Shown here: piece by piece, positions 31,771-38,284 of the stretch
Layout of the letters: each line of letters opens with the position of its first letter
Numbering within the stretch: the stretch's first letter is position 1
Source: a virus
IMG/VR virus record: IMGVR_UViG_3300035703_000020
Coordinates: 1 to 64,000 of that record
DNA: 64,000 nt
Reading direction: 5' to 3' (one strand)
The notes under the pieces: generated by a model
The model's database searches: none
Seen by the model: only the letters and a program-made list of their open reading frames with translations
Told to the model about the DNA's origin: nothing
Position numbers and translations under genes: made by a program

Positions 31771-32289
31771 GTGACCGTGCCCGACGAGAAGACCTTCGAG
31801 ATCCTGCACTTCTCCGCGAGGTACCCGCGCGGCGTCTCGCAGTACCCGTACTTCATCCACAACCTGGTGTGGCGCGCGCTCGACCCCGAGTTCAAGTCCA
31901 TCTGCGACGGCATGGCCGACGAGTGGATGGAGACCGAGGTCGTCTTCGACAGGGAGCTCGCCGACGAGTACATCAACGGGCTCGACTTCACATGCACCGA
32001 GGTCGAGAACCAGTTCGGGTTCGGCATGTGCGAGATCGTCCAGAAGGAGGGGATCAGGCGCGACGCGGTGTACCACAGGGGCTGGCAGAGGCAGTTCCCA
32101 TTCGTGTACTACATCGAGAAGTTCGACTGCTTCCGCGCGTGGGGCTACACCGAGTCCAACGCGATCACGCAGGCGTGCATCCACGAGATCAAGATGCTGC
32201 AGCTCAACGAGCGGATGTACGGCGGGAGGTTCGTGCCCTGGTGCCACCTCCGCCGCGTGATCGAGACCCTCGACCGATTCTGGGATTGA
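31771..32289 (+). CDS. Hypothetical protein
   Basis: A GTG-start 172-residue protein (SARYPRGVSQYPYFIHNLVW, EVENQFGFGMCEIVQKEGIR, YGGRFVPWCHLRRVIETLDR). Several conserved-looking aromatic and Cys positions, but no family recognised. Confidence 0.6.
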   Translation: MTVPDEKTFEILHFSARYPRGVSQYPYFIHNLVWRALDPEFKSICDGMADEWMETEVVFDRELADEYINGLDFTCTEVENQFGFGMCEIVQKEGIRRDAVYHRGWQRQFPFVYYIEKFDCFRAWGYTESNAITQACIHEIKMLQLNERMYGGRFVPWCHLRRVIETLDRFWD

Positions 32290-32292
32290 ACC

Positions 32293-32457
32293 ATGTGGAG
32301 TAACCCGACCGTTGACGCGCTCGAGGCGCGGATCAAAGCCCTGGAGGAGGAGAACGTCGCGACCACCAACGCGCTCTACGAGCTCGAAACTCGGCTGCAA
32401 TCGCAGCTGGACGCGCTCATCACCTACACGATGTTCGAGCCGAACGACGTCTTCTGA
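32293..32457 (+). CDS. Small coiled-coil protein
   Basis: A 54-residue protein whose residues 8-40 form a coiled coil (LEARIKALEEENVATTNALY, ELETRLQSQLDAL). Size and form resemble phage small coiled-coil accessory proteins. Confidence 0.6.
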   Translation: MWSNPTVDALEARIKALEEENVATTNALYELETRLQSQLDALITYTMFEPNDVF

Positions 32458-32494
32458 CGGGTAAGCCCACGCCGTACGGTACCGCCGAGAGACG

Positions 32495-33175
32495 ATGATA
32501 GAGGCTTTCTCCCCCGAGGCGCTGGAGCTGCTGGAGGCCCTGCGGGAGTACGAGTTCAAGTCCTGCGGCGGCAGCTGGATCTCCGACTGGAAGAACTGCC
32601 TCAAGGGCGAGGCCCCGCACATCGCGGCCCACGTGGCCGAGGGGATGGCCGCGTGGAAGGCCGGCAAGGTCGTCGGCGCCATCGCGGGCCAGTACATGGA
32701 GAGCACCTTCGGGGTCGACCGGGAGCTCGCCACGAAGCTCTCGGAGACGTTCGTGCAGGGCACCGTGGCGACCGCCATCGCCCTCGGCAAGAAGGAGATC
32801 CGGGACCCGCAGTCGGCCGTCCGGAAGGCCCTCACGGAGTACTCGGCGGCCTTCCTGGGCAAGACTGCCCACGGCGCGGCCGAGAACGCCCTGAGCTCGA
32901 AGGAGATGGCCGAGCTGATCAAGACCGCGGGCCCGGTGCTGGCCGGCAAGTTCACGGGCGTCAGCACCGCCATCGCGGGCTCCAAGCTGCCGTCAGCGGC
33001 CCAGGTCGCCGACATGATCGCGAAGCGGTCGGCCGAGGACATGGCCAAGGTCGCGGCCTTCTTCCGCTCGCCCGCGGTCAGCTTCGCGGAGGAGCCCGGG
33101 GTGGACCGCGAGGCGGTCGAGGCCCTCGTCGACGTGTTCATGATCGCGGCCATGCTCTCGATCAAGGCTAACTGA
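32495..33175 (+). CDS. Hypothetical Ala-rich helical protein
   Basis: A 226-residue protein (SPEALELLEALREYEFKSCG, MAAWKAGKVVGAIAGQYMES, ALGKKEIRDPQSAVRKALTE, AEDMAKVAAFFRSPAVSF). Amphipathic helices throughout, no signal peptide. It could associate with membranes; no family recognised. Confidence 0.6.
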   Translation: MIEAFSPEALELLEALREYEFKSCGGSWISDWKNCLKGEAPHIAAHVAEGMAAWKAGKVVGAIAGQYMESTFGVDRELATKLSETFVQGTVATAIALGKKEIRDPQSAVRKALTEYSAAFLGKTAHGAAENALSSKEMAELIKTAGPVLAGKFTGVSTAIAGSKLPSAAQVADMIAKRSAEDMAKVAAFFRSPAVSFAEEPGVDREAVEALVDVFMIAAMLSIKAN

Positions 33176-33210
33176 GGCAGTACGAGCGCACTCGTGCCGG
33201 TGGCCAAAGC

Positions 33211-33259
33211 GCCACCAGCCCCCGTTTACGAGGGGCCGGATCCGCGGTATGATACTTGT
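33211..33259 (+). promoter_or_regulatory. TATGAT promoter, leaderless type
   Basis: TATGAT at 33248-33253 followed by ACTTGT and the ATG at 33260. A degenerate upstream box (GCCACCAGC) stands 37 nt before the -10 box, and TTTACG lies 17 nt before it. Confidence 0.6.
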
Positions 33260-33451
33260 ATGAATGAGAAAAACAACATGACTGCAAACAACCCCTACGT
33301 CGCCCACCTCGCCCAGAAGGGCTACACCGCGGCCGAGTGCCGCCAGGGCCGCGCGCCCAAGCGCGAGTTCCCCTGCACGATCGGCGCCCGCCGGTTCGAG
33401 ACCGAGGCCGAGTACAAGGAGGCCCTCGCGGACTTCCTCAACGGCTACTGA
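33260..33451 (+). CDS. Hypothetical small protein
   Basis: A 63-residue protein (MNEKNNMTANNPYVAHLAQK, TIGARRFETEAEYKEALADF). The promoter sets the start. Its first codons and leader closely match those of the next gene, suggesting duplication of the regulatory unit. Confidence 0.55.
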   Translation: MNEKNNMTANNPYVAHLAQKGYTAAECRQGRAPKREFPCTIGARRFETEAEYKEALADFLNGY

Positions 33452-33480
33452 TGCGGGTGCACCGCGTGCCGGTCGCCGAG

Positions 33481-33529
33481 GCGCACGCCAATCCGACCGG
33501 AGGGCCCGGATCCACGGTAATATACTTGT
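33481..33529 (+). promoter_or_regulatory. 37-nt-spaced box promoter, leaderless type
   Basis: GCGCACGCC at 33481 is 37 nt before TAATAT (33518-33523), TCCGACC is 19 nt before the -10 box, and ACTTGT separates it from the ATG at 33530. Confidence 0.65.
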
Positions 33530-33850
33530 ATGAATGAGAGAAACGGAATGAAGAAGAACATCGTCGCCGTCGGCACCTACACCTCGGCCCAGACCGGCAA
33601 GACCTACGCCTACGACCTCGAGCGGCAGACCCGCACGGACTACCGCGAGTTCATGAACCCCGCGACCCGCTACGAGCGCGTCTACTTCCAGGTCAACGTC
33701 TACGAGGACGGCGCCTGGCGCCTCTTCGGCTTCGTCGACGACGCCGAGGACGGCATGGCCGTGCACGAGGAGGTCAAGAAGGTCGTGCACAAGATCGAGA
33801 ACCCGCTGACCGAGGCGCAGCTCGCGGTCATGCACAGCCGCTTCGACTGA
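33530..33850 (+). CDS. Hypothetical protein
   Basis: A 106-residue protein (KKNIVAVGTYTSAQTGKTYA, RYERVYFQVNVYEDGAWRLF, HEEVKKVVHKIENPLTEAQL). Alpha/beta; no family recognised. Confidence 0.6.
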   Translation: MNERNGMKKNIVAVGTYTSAQTGKTYAYDLERQTRTDYREFMNPATRYERVYFQVNVYEDGAWRLFGFVDDAEDGMAVHEEVKKVVHKIENPLTEAQLAVMHSRFD

Positions 33851-33871
33851 GCCCCACGAGGTAAACAACAG

Positions 33872-34057
33872 ATGGCAAGCAACGAAGCCTACATCGAGCG
33901 CCTAGAGCAGCTCATCAGCGATCTGCACCACGAGCTGGGGATGACTGTCTACAGCGTCGAGGACACCTCGGCGGCTAGCGACATCAACCGCACGGCCGAC
34001 CGGATGTGGAACGAGTTCTGCGCCGCCAAAGCCGCCCACTATACGGAGGAGCAATGA
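33872..34057 (+). CDS. Hypothetical small protein
   Basis: A 61-residue helical protein (EAYIERLEQLISDLHHELGM, INRTADRMWNEFCAAKAAHY). No family recognised. Confidence 0.55.
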   Translation: MASNEAYIERLEQLISDLHHELGMTVYSVEDTSAASDINRTADRMWNEFCAAKAAHYTEEQ

Positions 34058-34215
34058 GCCTCATCTCGAAGCAGGACCACGACCTCGCCATCTGCGCGCT
34101 CGCCATCGTGGTCGAGCAGGAGGACCCGGACGACCCCGCGGTCGTCCAGATGCGCCAGCTGCTGCAGTGGCTACGATTGCAGCGCGACAAGCTGGGCGCC
34201 GGCTCTGCCGGGTAA
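34054..34215 (+). CDS. Hypothetical small protein
   Basis: A 53-residue helical protein (QDHDLAICALAIVVEQEDPD, MRQLLQWLRLQRDKLGAG). ATGA overlap; AGGAG ribosome site. Confidence 0.55.
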   Translation: MSLISKQDHDLAICALAIVVEQEDPDDPAVVQMRQLLQWLRLQRDKLGAGSAG

Positions 34216-34226
34216 GCCCCAGCGGC

Positions 34227-34769
34227 ATGATCAACAAGAAAGCTAACCAAAGCCAAAAGATGCAAGTACCCCAGGTCGACTTCTACTTCCGCGAGGGCGG
34301 CGAGTTCGTGACCCGCACCTCCAAGGACCTGTTCCTCGGCAAGCGCGTGGTGCTGTTCGCCCTGCCCGGCGCCTTCACCCCCACCTGCACCGAGCAGCAG
34401 CTGCCCGGCTTCGAGGCGGCCTACGACGAGATCCGGGCCCTCGGCGTCGACGAGGTCTACTGCCTGTCGATGAACGACGCCTTCGTGATGAACGCCTGGG
34501 GCGAGTCCCTCGGCATCGAGAAGGTGAAGCTGGTGCCCGACGGCAACGGCGCCTGGACCACCGCCGTCAAGACGGCCGTGGGCAAGGAGAACCTCGGGTT
34601 CGGCGTCCGCTCGTGGCGCTACGCCGTCGTGCTGAACGACGGCGACCTCGAGTGGAGCGGCGCCGAGGACGGCATGCGGAACAACGCCTCCGACGACCCC
34701 TACGAGGCGTCCACCCCCGAGGCCGTGATCGCCTACCTGAAGGCGGCGAAGGAGCAGCCCGAGGGCTGA
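34227..34769 (+). CDS. Peroxiredoxin (Prx5-type)
   Basis: A 180-residue thioredoxin-fold enzyme with the peroxidatic Cys54 in VVLFALPGAFTPTCTEQQLP, then YDEIRALGVDEVYCLSMND and FGVRSWRYAVVLNDGDLEW, the pattern of atypical 2-Cys Prx5-type peroxiredoxins. It reduces H2O2 and lipid peroxides using thiol donors. A shorter start at Met12 is possible. With Dps it suggests protection from oxidative stress during infection. A hairpin lies just after its stop. Confidence 0.88.
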   Translation: MINKKANQSQKMQVPQVDFYFREGGEFVTRTSKDLFLGKRVVLFALPGAFTPTCTEQQLPGFEAAYDEIRALGVDEVYCLSMNDAFVMNAWGESLGIEKVKLVPDGNGAWTTAVKTAVGKENLGFGVRSWRYAVVLNDGDLEWSGAEDGMRNNASDDPYEASTPEAVIAYLKAAKEQPEG

Positions 34770-34775
34770 GTTTCA

Positions 34776-34795
34776 CCGGGGACTTCGGTCCCCGG
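34776..34795 (+). terminator. Hairpin after peroxiredoxin gene
   Basis: CCGGGGAC-TTCG-GTCCCCGG, a perfect 8-bp stem with the stable UUCG loop. No T-run follows, so it may act as a processing or stability element at the head of the tRNA region. Confidence 0.55.
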
Positions 34796-34801
34796 CCGCA
34801 G

Positions 34802-34873
34802 TGGCGTGTAGTTCAGCGGAAGAACTCTCGACTGTTAATCGAGCTGTCGCAGGTTCGAATCCTGCCACGCCAG
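34802..34873 (+). tRNA. tRNA-Asn (GTT)
   Basis: Full cloverleaf of 72 nt: acceptor TGGCGTG/CACGCCA, anticodon stem CTCGA/TCGAG with loop CTGTTAA (anticodon GTT), T arm GCAGG-TTCGAAT-CCTGC, discriminator G as usual for Asn. CCA is not encoded. Confidence 0.93.
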
Positions 34874-34914
34874 TTTGTCCCCGAGGAGCCGATCACTCTG
34901 AAGACGGGACAAAA

Positions 34915-34974
34915 GCGAGAGCCCAGGACTTGGGGAATCGTCCGGACACGGGGGTTCGAATCCTCCACTCTCGT
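34915..34974 (+). tRNA. Truncated tRNA-like element A
   Basis: A 60-nt element with an acceptor-like stem GCGAGAG/CTCTCGT and a canonical T arm GGGGG-TTCGAAT-CCTCC, but only 28 nt between them, too few for D and anticodon arms. GGAC/GTCC and GTCCGGAC resemble the remains of an anticodon stem and a class II variable arm. No anticodon can be assigned. Confidence 0.45.
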
Positions 34975-35074
34975 CTTGCCGCAGGGGCGCCGGTTTGATC
35001 CCGGAACGCTAGCGGCACGTCGCCCCCGGAGTTTGCCGGTGTGGATGGGGGACGACGTAGTAAGAACCGGAAAT

Positions 35075-35135
35075 GGTGAGGGGTGGGCTGCCCGAGGATT
35101 TGAAATCCTCACTCTTTGTGGATCGCCCCTCATCG
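35075..35135 (+). tRNA. Truncated tRNA-Ser(TGA)-like element B
   Basis: Acceptor GGTGAGG/CCTCATC with discriminator G (the Ser discriminator) and a perfect anticodon arm GAGGA-TTTGAAA-TCCTC (anticodon TGA, Ser), but no recognisable T arm and a shortened D region; 61 nt in total. Either a decayed gene or a minimal tRNA. Confidence 0.45.
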
Positions 35136-35453
35136 ACCGAGGTAAGGAAAGCAAAAGGAGCATGGGAACCGAAAGGAGATACCGCACCTGCCTCACAACC
35201 ACCCGCTCTGCTTGGTCCGGAAACGTCCGGGCCGAGCATCGGGCCTAAGTCCTAGCTTGCTAGGCCAGGGGGATGGCCTCCCCTGCCAATTTGTAGGAAG
35301 TGCCATGCCTCTCCCCGGTCGCTGGCTGGGTGAAGCAGAAGAGGGCGGTGGCGCACTTGTTCACCGATGCTGGACTGATCGCCGCCCCTCCTACCACGAG
35401 CCCCCACCTCTGTGCGTCCTCGAGGCGTCTCACGTGCTAAATTGGGGCCTTCT
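35136..35453 (+). other. Non-coding stretch within tRNA cluster
   Basis: No convincing protein gene or complete tRNA. It contains hairpins such as CCTAG-CTTG-CTAGG and an inverted repeat around CCAGGGGGATGGCCTCCCCTG, and a paired GGGCGG/CCGCCC block near 35343-35388. These may be further decayed tRNA-like sequences or processing signals. Confidence 0.35.
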
Positions 35454-35499
35454 GCGGGGACCTGGTTGGTTCACCGGGGTTCGATTCCCTGGTCTCGCC
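35454..35499 (+). tRNA. Truncated tRNA-like element C (acceptor-T minihelix)
   Basis: A 46-nt element: GCGGGGAC pairs with GTCTCGC apart from one bulge, and CGGGG-TTCGATT-CCCTG is a canonical T arm; between them lies TGGTTGGTT, resembling a D loop. No anticodon arm. Confidence 0.3.
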
Positions 35500-35594
35500 T
35501 GCGGTCTGGACCCAGCATCTGCTGCGCGAGGACCGTTCAACACCCCTCAAGCCTATCCCGGGACGCCGGATGACGCTCAAACAGAGGGGTCACT

Positions 35595-35666
35595 GCCGCC
35601 GTAGCTCAGTGGTAGAGCACACCCTTGGTAAGGGTGAGGTCGTGAGTTCAAGCCTCACTGGTGGCT
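35595..35666 (+). tRNA. tRNA-Thr (GGT)
   Basis: Acceptor GCCGCCG/TGGTGGC, D arm with AGCTCAGTGGTAGAGC, anticodon stem CACCC/GGGTG with loop TTGGTAA (anticodon GGT), T arm GTGAG-TTCAAGC-CTCAC. 72 nt, no encoded CCA. Confidence 0.93.
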
Positions 35667-35707
35667 TCGGTACTCGTCTGGCAGATAGCCAGGAAGGAGG
35701 TCGAGGG

Positions 35708-35767
35708 AGATCGGTAACTCAGTTGGTAGAGGAGCTTGTGTCGCGGGTTCGAGTCCCGCCCGATCTC
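35708..35767 (+). tRNA. Truncated tRNA-like element D
   Basis: A perfect acceptor stem AGATCGG/CCGATCT, a D arm (ACTCAGTTGGTAGAG) and a perfect T arm GCGGG-TTCGAGT-CCCGC, but only 11 nt where the anticodon arm and variable loop should be. The deletion removes the anticodon exactly, leaving the other arms intact. 60 nt. Confidence 0.5.
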
Positions 35768-35771
35768 GCCC

Positions 35772-35843
35772 AGGGGATTAGCTCAGCGGGAGAGCGACGT
35801 GTTGACATCGCGTAGGCCGCCGGTTCGACCCCGGCATCCCCTA
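35772..35843 (+). tRNA. tRNA-Val (GAC)
   Basis: Acceptor AGGGGAT/ATCCCCT, D arm GCTCAGCGGGAGAGC, anticodon stem ACGTG/CGCGT with loop TTGACAT (anticodon GAC), T arm GCCGG-TTCGACC-CCGGC, discriminator A. 72 nt. Confidence 0.9.
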
Positions 35844-35846
35844 TTA

Positions 35847-35919
35847 GCTTCCTTAGCTATCTGGTGAAAGCACCCGACTCATAATCGGAGGCAGGCGAGT
35901 TCGATCCCCGCAGGAAGCA
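35847..35919 (+). tRNA. tRNA-Met or Ile2 (CAT)
   Basis: Acceptor GCTTCCT/AGGAAGC, anticodon stem CCGA/TCGG with loop CTCATAA (anticodon CAT), T arm GCGAG-TTCGATC-CCCGC with one mismatch, discriminator A. The G-C first pair argues against initiator tRNA; elongator Met and lysidine-modified Ile cannot be told apart by eye. Confidence 0.85.
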
Positions 35920-36178
35920 TCGTCCGCTAAGACGTAAAACTGGCCGCCCGGTCAACACTTCGGGGCAGTGCCGAACACCTCCACTTACCGCGGCTTGGCA
36001 ATCTCACGAGAAAGCAGTGGGGCATCTCGATGAGGGCGCCAACTTGGGCTCACAACCACGCGGTACCACGGGGGTGAAACAGAATCGACTGGCTGGGCGA
36101 ATGTTTGCAGACGCGAACAACATCGTAGCTTTCGAGCGCGCGACCGTGGCCGCCTAGGCCCATCGCCCGTGACGATAC
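35920..36178 (+). ncRNA. ssrA: Circularly permuted two-piece tmRNA
   Basis: Order is acceptor piece, intervening sequence, coding piece. P2 3' strand 35945-35954 pairs over 10 bp with 36090-36099; a 5-bp T-like stem 35959-35963/35971-35975 is followed directly by the acceptor strand CACCTCC (35976-35982), which pairs over 7 bp with GGGGGTG (36070-36076). The intervening loop is closed by TACCGCG/CGCGGTA. The coding piece has the tmRNA-like GAATCGACTGG and a tag ORF at 36113-36157 reading ANNIVAFERATVAA then TAG. Marine picocyanobacteria have permuted two-piece tmRNA with ANN...VAA tags. Odd: the T loop (GGCAGTG) is not canonical and the region before the tag is too short for PK1. Confidence 0.82.
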
Positions 36179-36180
36179 CC

Positions 36181-36215
36181 GGGAGAGTCTTCCATAGGCT
36201 CTCCCTTTCCTTTTG
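36181..36215 (+). terminator. Rho-independent terminator of tmRNA
   Basis: GGGAGAG (36181-36187) pairs with CTCTCCC (36199-36205) and is followed by TTTCCTTTT. It lies about 24 nt after the tag stop codon, as expected for the end of the coding piece. Confidence 0.8.
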
Positions 36216-36416
36216 GTTCACACTTTGCTGTAATCGGGCAAGATTATGGTGTCCCGTAGCGATACGAACCGCGGCCTTTATGAGGGGCCACCGCGCAACA
36301 GCGCGGGCGGGACTCGGGGGTGAAACGCCCCTTAAACAAACTGTGCCGTGGAGGAATGCGCCCTGAGACGGGCGAGTGACCGTCCTCTATACGGATGCCG
36401 AGTTCAACCCAATCTA
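36216..36416 (+). ncRNA. Unidentified hairpin-rich RNA or long leader
   Basis: About 200 nt without a credible gene but dense in stems: TAATC/GATTA (36231-36246), CGTA-GCGA-TACG with a GNRA loop (36255-36266), CCGCGC-AACA-GCGCGG (36291-36306), GGGCG/CGCCC (36305-36330) and CGCCC/GGGCG (36359-36374). It precedes the tail-lysozyme-like gene. It does not match RNase P, 6S or SRP RNA as I recall them. Confidence 0.4.
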
Positions 36417-37046
36417 ATGCTCCAAAGCCTTACACTTGCAGCCGCCCTCGCTGGGTCAGCTGCGACGTCCCTGGCCATGCTGCCTCTGCCGGCCGCGACC
36501 GCGGTGATCCCCTACTCGATCATCCAGGAAGAGCCGACGCAGGTGGCAATCCGAGAAGCCGCTCCTGAGACACCCAGAGAGGTCCGGCTGATCTGTAAGA
36601 GCTGCAACGCGAACGAGCAGATCGCGCTGCAGAAGCTCCAGGATCACGGGATCAAAGACAAGAACGCCCTGGCCACCATCATGGGCAACATCAGGCAGGA
36701 GTCCACGTTCCAGCCCGACGTCTGCGAAGGCGGCGCGCGAACGGGGTACCACGGGTGCCGCTCAGGCGGCTTCGGCCTGATCCAGTGGACATCCGAGAAC
36801 CGCTTCCGCGGCCTCGGCGCCCACGCCAGGCAGATCGGCGGGAACCCGTCCGCCCTCACCACCCAGCTGTCCTACCTCCTCGAGGAGGGCGACTGGAAGA
36901 TGATCGAGGACCGGATGATGACACCCGGGAAGACCATCGACGACTACATGCGCCTCGCGCGCAGGTGGATCCGCTGGGGCCACCACGGCGCCCGCACGTC
37001 CTTCGCCCACGACTACGCCGGCCGGTTCACCCGGGAGGCGGTCTGA
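36417..37046 (+). CDS. Secreted phage tail lysozyme-like protein
   Basis: A 209-residue protein. The ATG at 36417 gives a signal peptide (MLQSLTLAAALAGSAATSLA, Ala-rich). Residues about 85-205 match the Phage_lysozyme2/tail-lysozyme fold: DKNALATIMGNIRQESTF with the catalytic-type Glu, GGFGLIQWTSENRFRGL, LEEGDWKMIEDRMM and WIRWGHHGARTSFAHDYAG. It would cut peptidoglycan outside the cytoplasm. The frame is open further upstream, but that part belongs to the structured RNA region. Confidence 0.8.
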   Translation: MLQSLTLAAALAGSAATSLAMLPLPAATAVIPYSIIQEEPTQVAIREAAPETPREVRLICKSCNANEQIALQKLQDHGIKDKNALATIMGNIRQESTFQPDVCEGGARTGYHGCRSGGFGLIQWTSENRFRGLGAHARQIGGNPSALTTQLSYLLEEGDWKMIEDRMMTPGKTIDDYMRLARRWIRWGHHGARTSFAHDYAGRFTREAV

Positions 37047-37084
37047 TCATGATCTCTGTGGGGAGCCTCGGTTCCCCTTTCTTC

Positions 37085-37156
37085 GCCTTCGTAGCACAGC
37101 GGTAGTGCAGCTGTTTCGTAAACAGCAGGTCGCTGGTTCAAATCCAGTCGAAGGCT
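37085..37156 (+). tRNA. tRNA-Thr (CGT)
   Basis: Acceptor GCCTTCG/CGAAGGC, anticodon stem GCTGT/ACAGC with loop TTCGTAA (anticodon CGT), T arm GCTGG-TTCAAAT-CCAGT. 72 nt. A second Thr tRNA that reads ACG, a codon favoured in this GC-rich genome. Confidence 0.92.
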
Positions 37157-37171
37157 TGTTCCACACCACGC

Positions 37172-37372
37172 ATGCGGAACCACATCTGGAAGACCTGGGC
37201 CAGGGCCCTCGGCGAGAAGGCCTCGAAGCACAAGGGCGAGGCGGACGCCGTGGCGGCGATCCGGACGCTGATCTTCGCGACGTACCTCGTGACGAACGTG
37301 TTCATCGTGGCCGGCGTCGTCAGGCACTGGGACGGCGGGGCTTGCGCGCAAACAACATCCGAGAAGCTATGA
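37172..37372 (+). CDS. Small membrane protein, cyanophage type
   Basis: A 66-residue protein (MRNHIWKTWARALGEKASKH, AAIRTLIFATYLVTNVFIVA, GVVRHW) with one membrane segment at about 30-53. The opening NHIWKTWA and the closing VRHW are features I recall from a small protein found in many cyanophages. Function unknown. Confidence 0.68.
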   Translation: MRNHIWKTWARALGEKASKHKGEADAVAAIRTLIFATYLVTNVFIVAGVVRHWDGGACAQTTSEKL

Positions 37373-38013
37373 CCGTGGCCATACGACCGCTGCAGGTGCT
37401 GGACCTCTTCCCGAAGACGGTGGCCACCTACGAGGTGGGCCCGGCCGCGTACGCCGAGCTCGTCGCGGAGGCCACGGCGGCGGAGTACAGGGCGACGGCC
37501 TACGCCCCAGGCGGCCTCAACGACATCTCCACCGGGCGGCGGGTGCTGGACAGGATGCCGCTGATGCGGGCCGAGCTGATCGAGACGTTGCGCGCCACGG
37601 CCGAGGGGGTCTTCATGCAGCCTGGCCGCGGGCTCAACATCACGACGTCGTGGTTCACGCGCACCCGGACCGGCGGCGGGTGCCAGAGGCACCTCCATAG
37701 CAACTCGGTGCTCAGCGGCGTGGTGTTCGCCTCCGGCGGGGAGCTGGGCGGGCACCTGCAATTCCACAGGCCCGAGAGCTCCGGCGACGGGCTCTCGCTA
37801 GGGGTCCCGTCGGAGTACACGATCAGGAACAGCGAGCTGTACTCCATAGTGCCCGCGCCGGGCCTCGTCGTCATCTTCCCCAGCTTCCTCAGGCACAGCG
37901 TCACCGAGTACCGCGGGGAGGCGCCCAGGTACTCCCTGGCGTTCAACTCTTTCCCGACAAGATTCGGGAGCGGCGACTCAGAGCTCGAGGCCTACGTCAA
38001 CCCACCCGAATGA
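37369..38013 (+). CDS. 2OG-Fe(II) oxygenase 7 (Oxy_5 type)
   Basis: A 214-residue protein: VLDLFPKTVATYEV at the N-terminus, CQRHLHSNSVLSGVVFASGG (His ligands), PGLVVIFPSFLRHSVTEYRG (distal His) and RYSLAFNSFPTRFG (Arg strand). Related in pattern to the pair at 14356-15503 but isolated from them. ATGA overlaps with both neighbours. Confidence 0.78.
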   Translation: MTVAIRPLQVLDLFPKTVATYEVGPAAYAELVAEATAAEYRATAYAPGGLNDISTGRRVLDRMPLMRAELIETLRATAEGVFMQPGRGLNITTSWFTRTRTGGGCQRHLHSNSVLSGVVFASGGELGGHLQFHRPESSGDGLSLGVPSEYTIRNSELYSIVPAPGLVVIFPSFLRHSVTEYRGEAPRYSLAFNSFPTRFGSGDSELEAYVNPPE

Positions 38014-38252
38014 TGGAAGAACAGTGCTGCAAGCGCTCGCTCATCGGGTCGCTCGCCGACTCGGCCGCGCGGGCCATCAAGAATCCGATCCCGATCCCGG
38101 GCGACGCGCAGCGCGCCAGGCTGGAGACCTGCGGGCGTTGCGAGCACTTCGACGGCACGACGTGCTCCCAGTGCGGCTGCATCATGGCCCTGAAGGTAAA
38201 GTTCGCCCGCATGGAGTGCCCGATCGGCCTCTGGGGCGAGCACCCGGGGTAA
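38010..38252 (+). CDS. Cysteine-rich zinc-ribbon protein
   Basis: An 80-residue protein with four regularly placed Cys (CGRCEHFDGTTCSQCGC) plus MECP near the end, typical of a small treble-clef/zinc-ribbon family found in cyanophages (DUF6171-like, from memory). Possible nucleic-acid or protein binding. Confidence 0.65.
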   Translation: MMEEQCCKRSLIGSLADSAARAIKNPIPIPGDAQRARLETCGRCEHFDGTTCSQCGCIMALKVKFARMECPIGLWGEHPG

Positions 38253-38284
38253 GTCCCGGGGAACCGCACACGGGAACCCACCCG

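Noticed and set aside
35212-35815. Open frames of 130 and 81 codons across the tRNA cluster.
   Set aside because: They run through intact tRNA sequences and have no protein-like pattern.
36231-36416. RNase P, 6S or SRP RNA as identity of the structured segment after tmRNA.
   Set aside because: The conserved strings of these RNAs (for example the RNase P GAGGAAAGUCC block) are absent; GGAGGAATGC is only a partial look-alike.
38260-38284. A further copy of the 37-nt-spaced box (CCGCACACGG) before the alpha-GPT-like gene.
   Set aside because: No -10 hexamer is found at the required distance.
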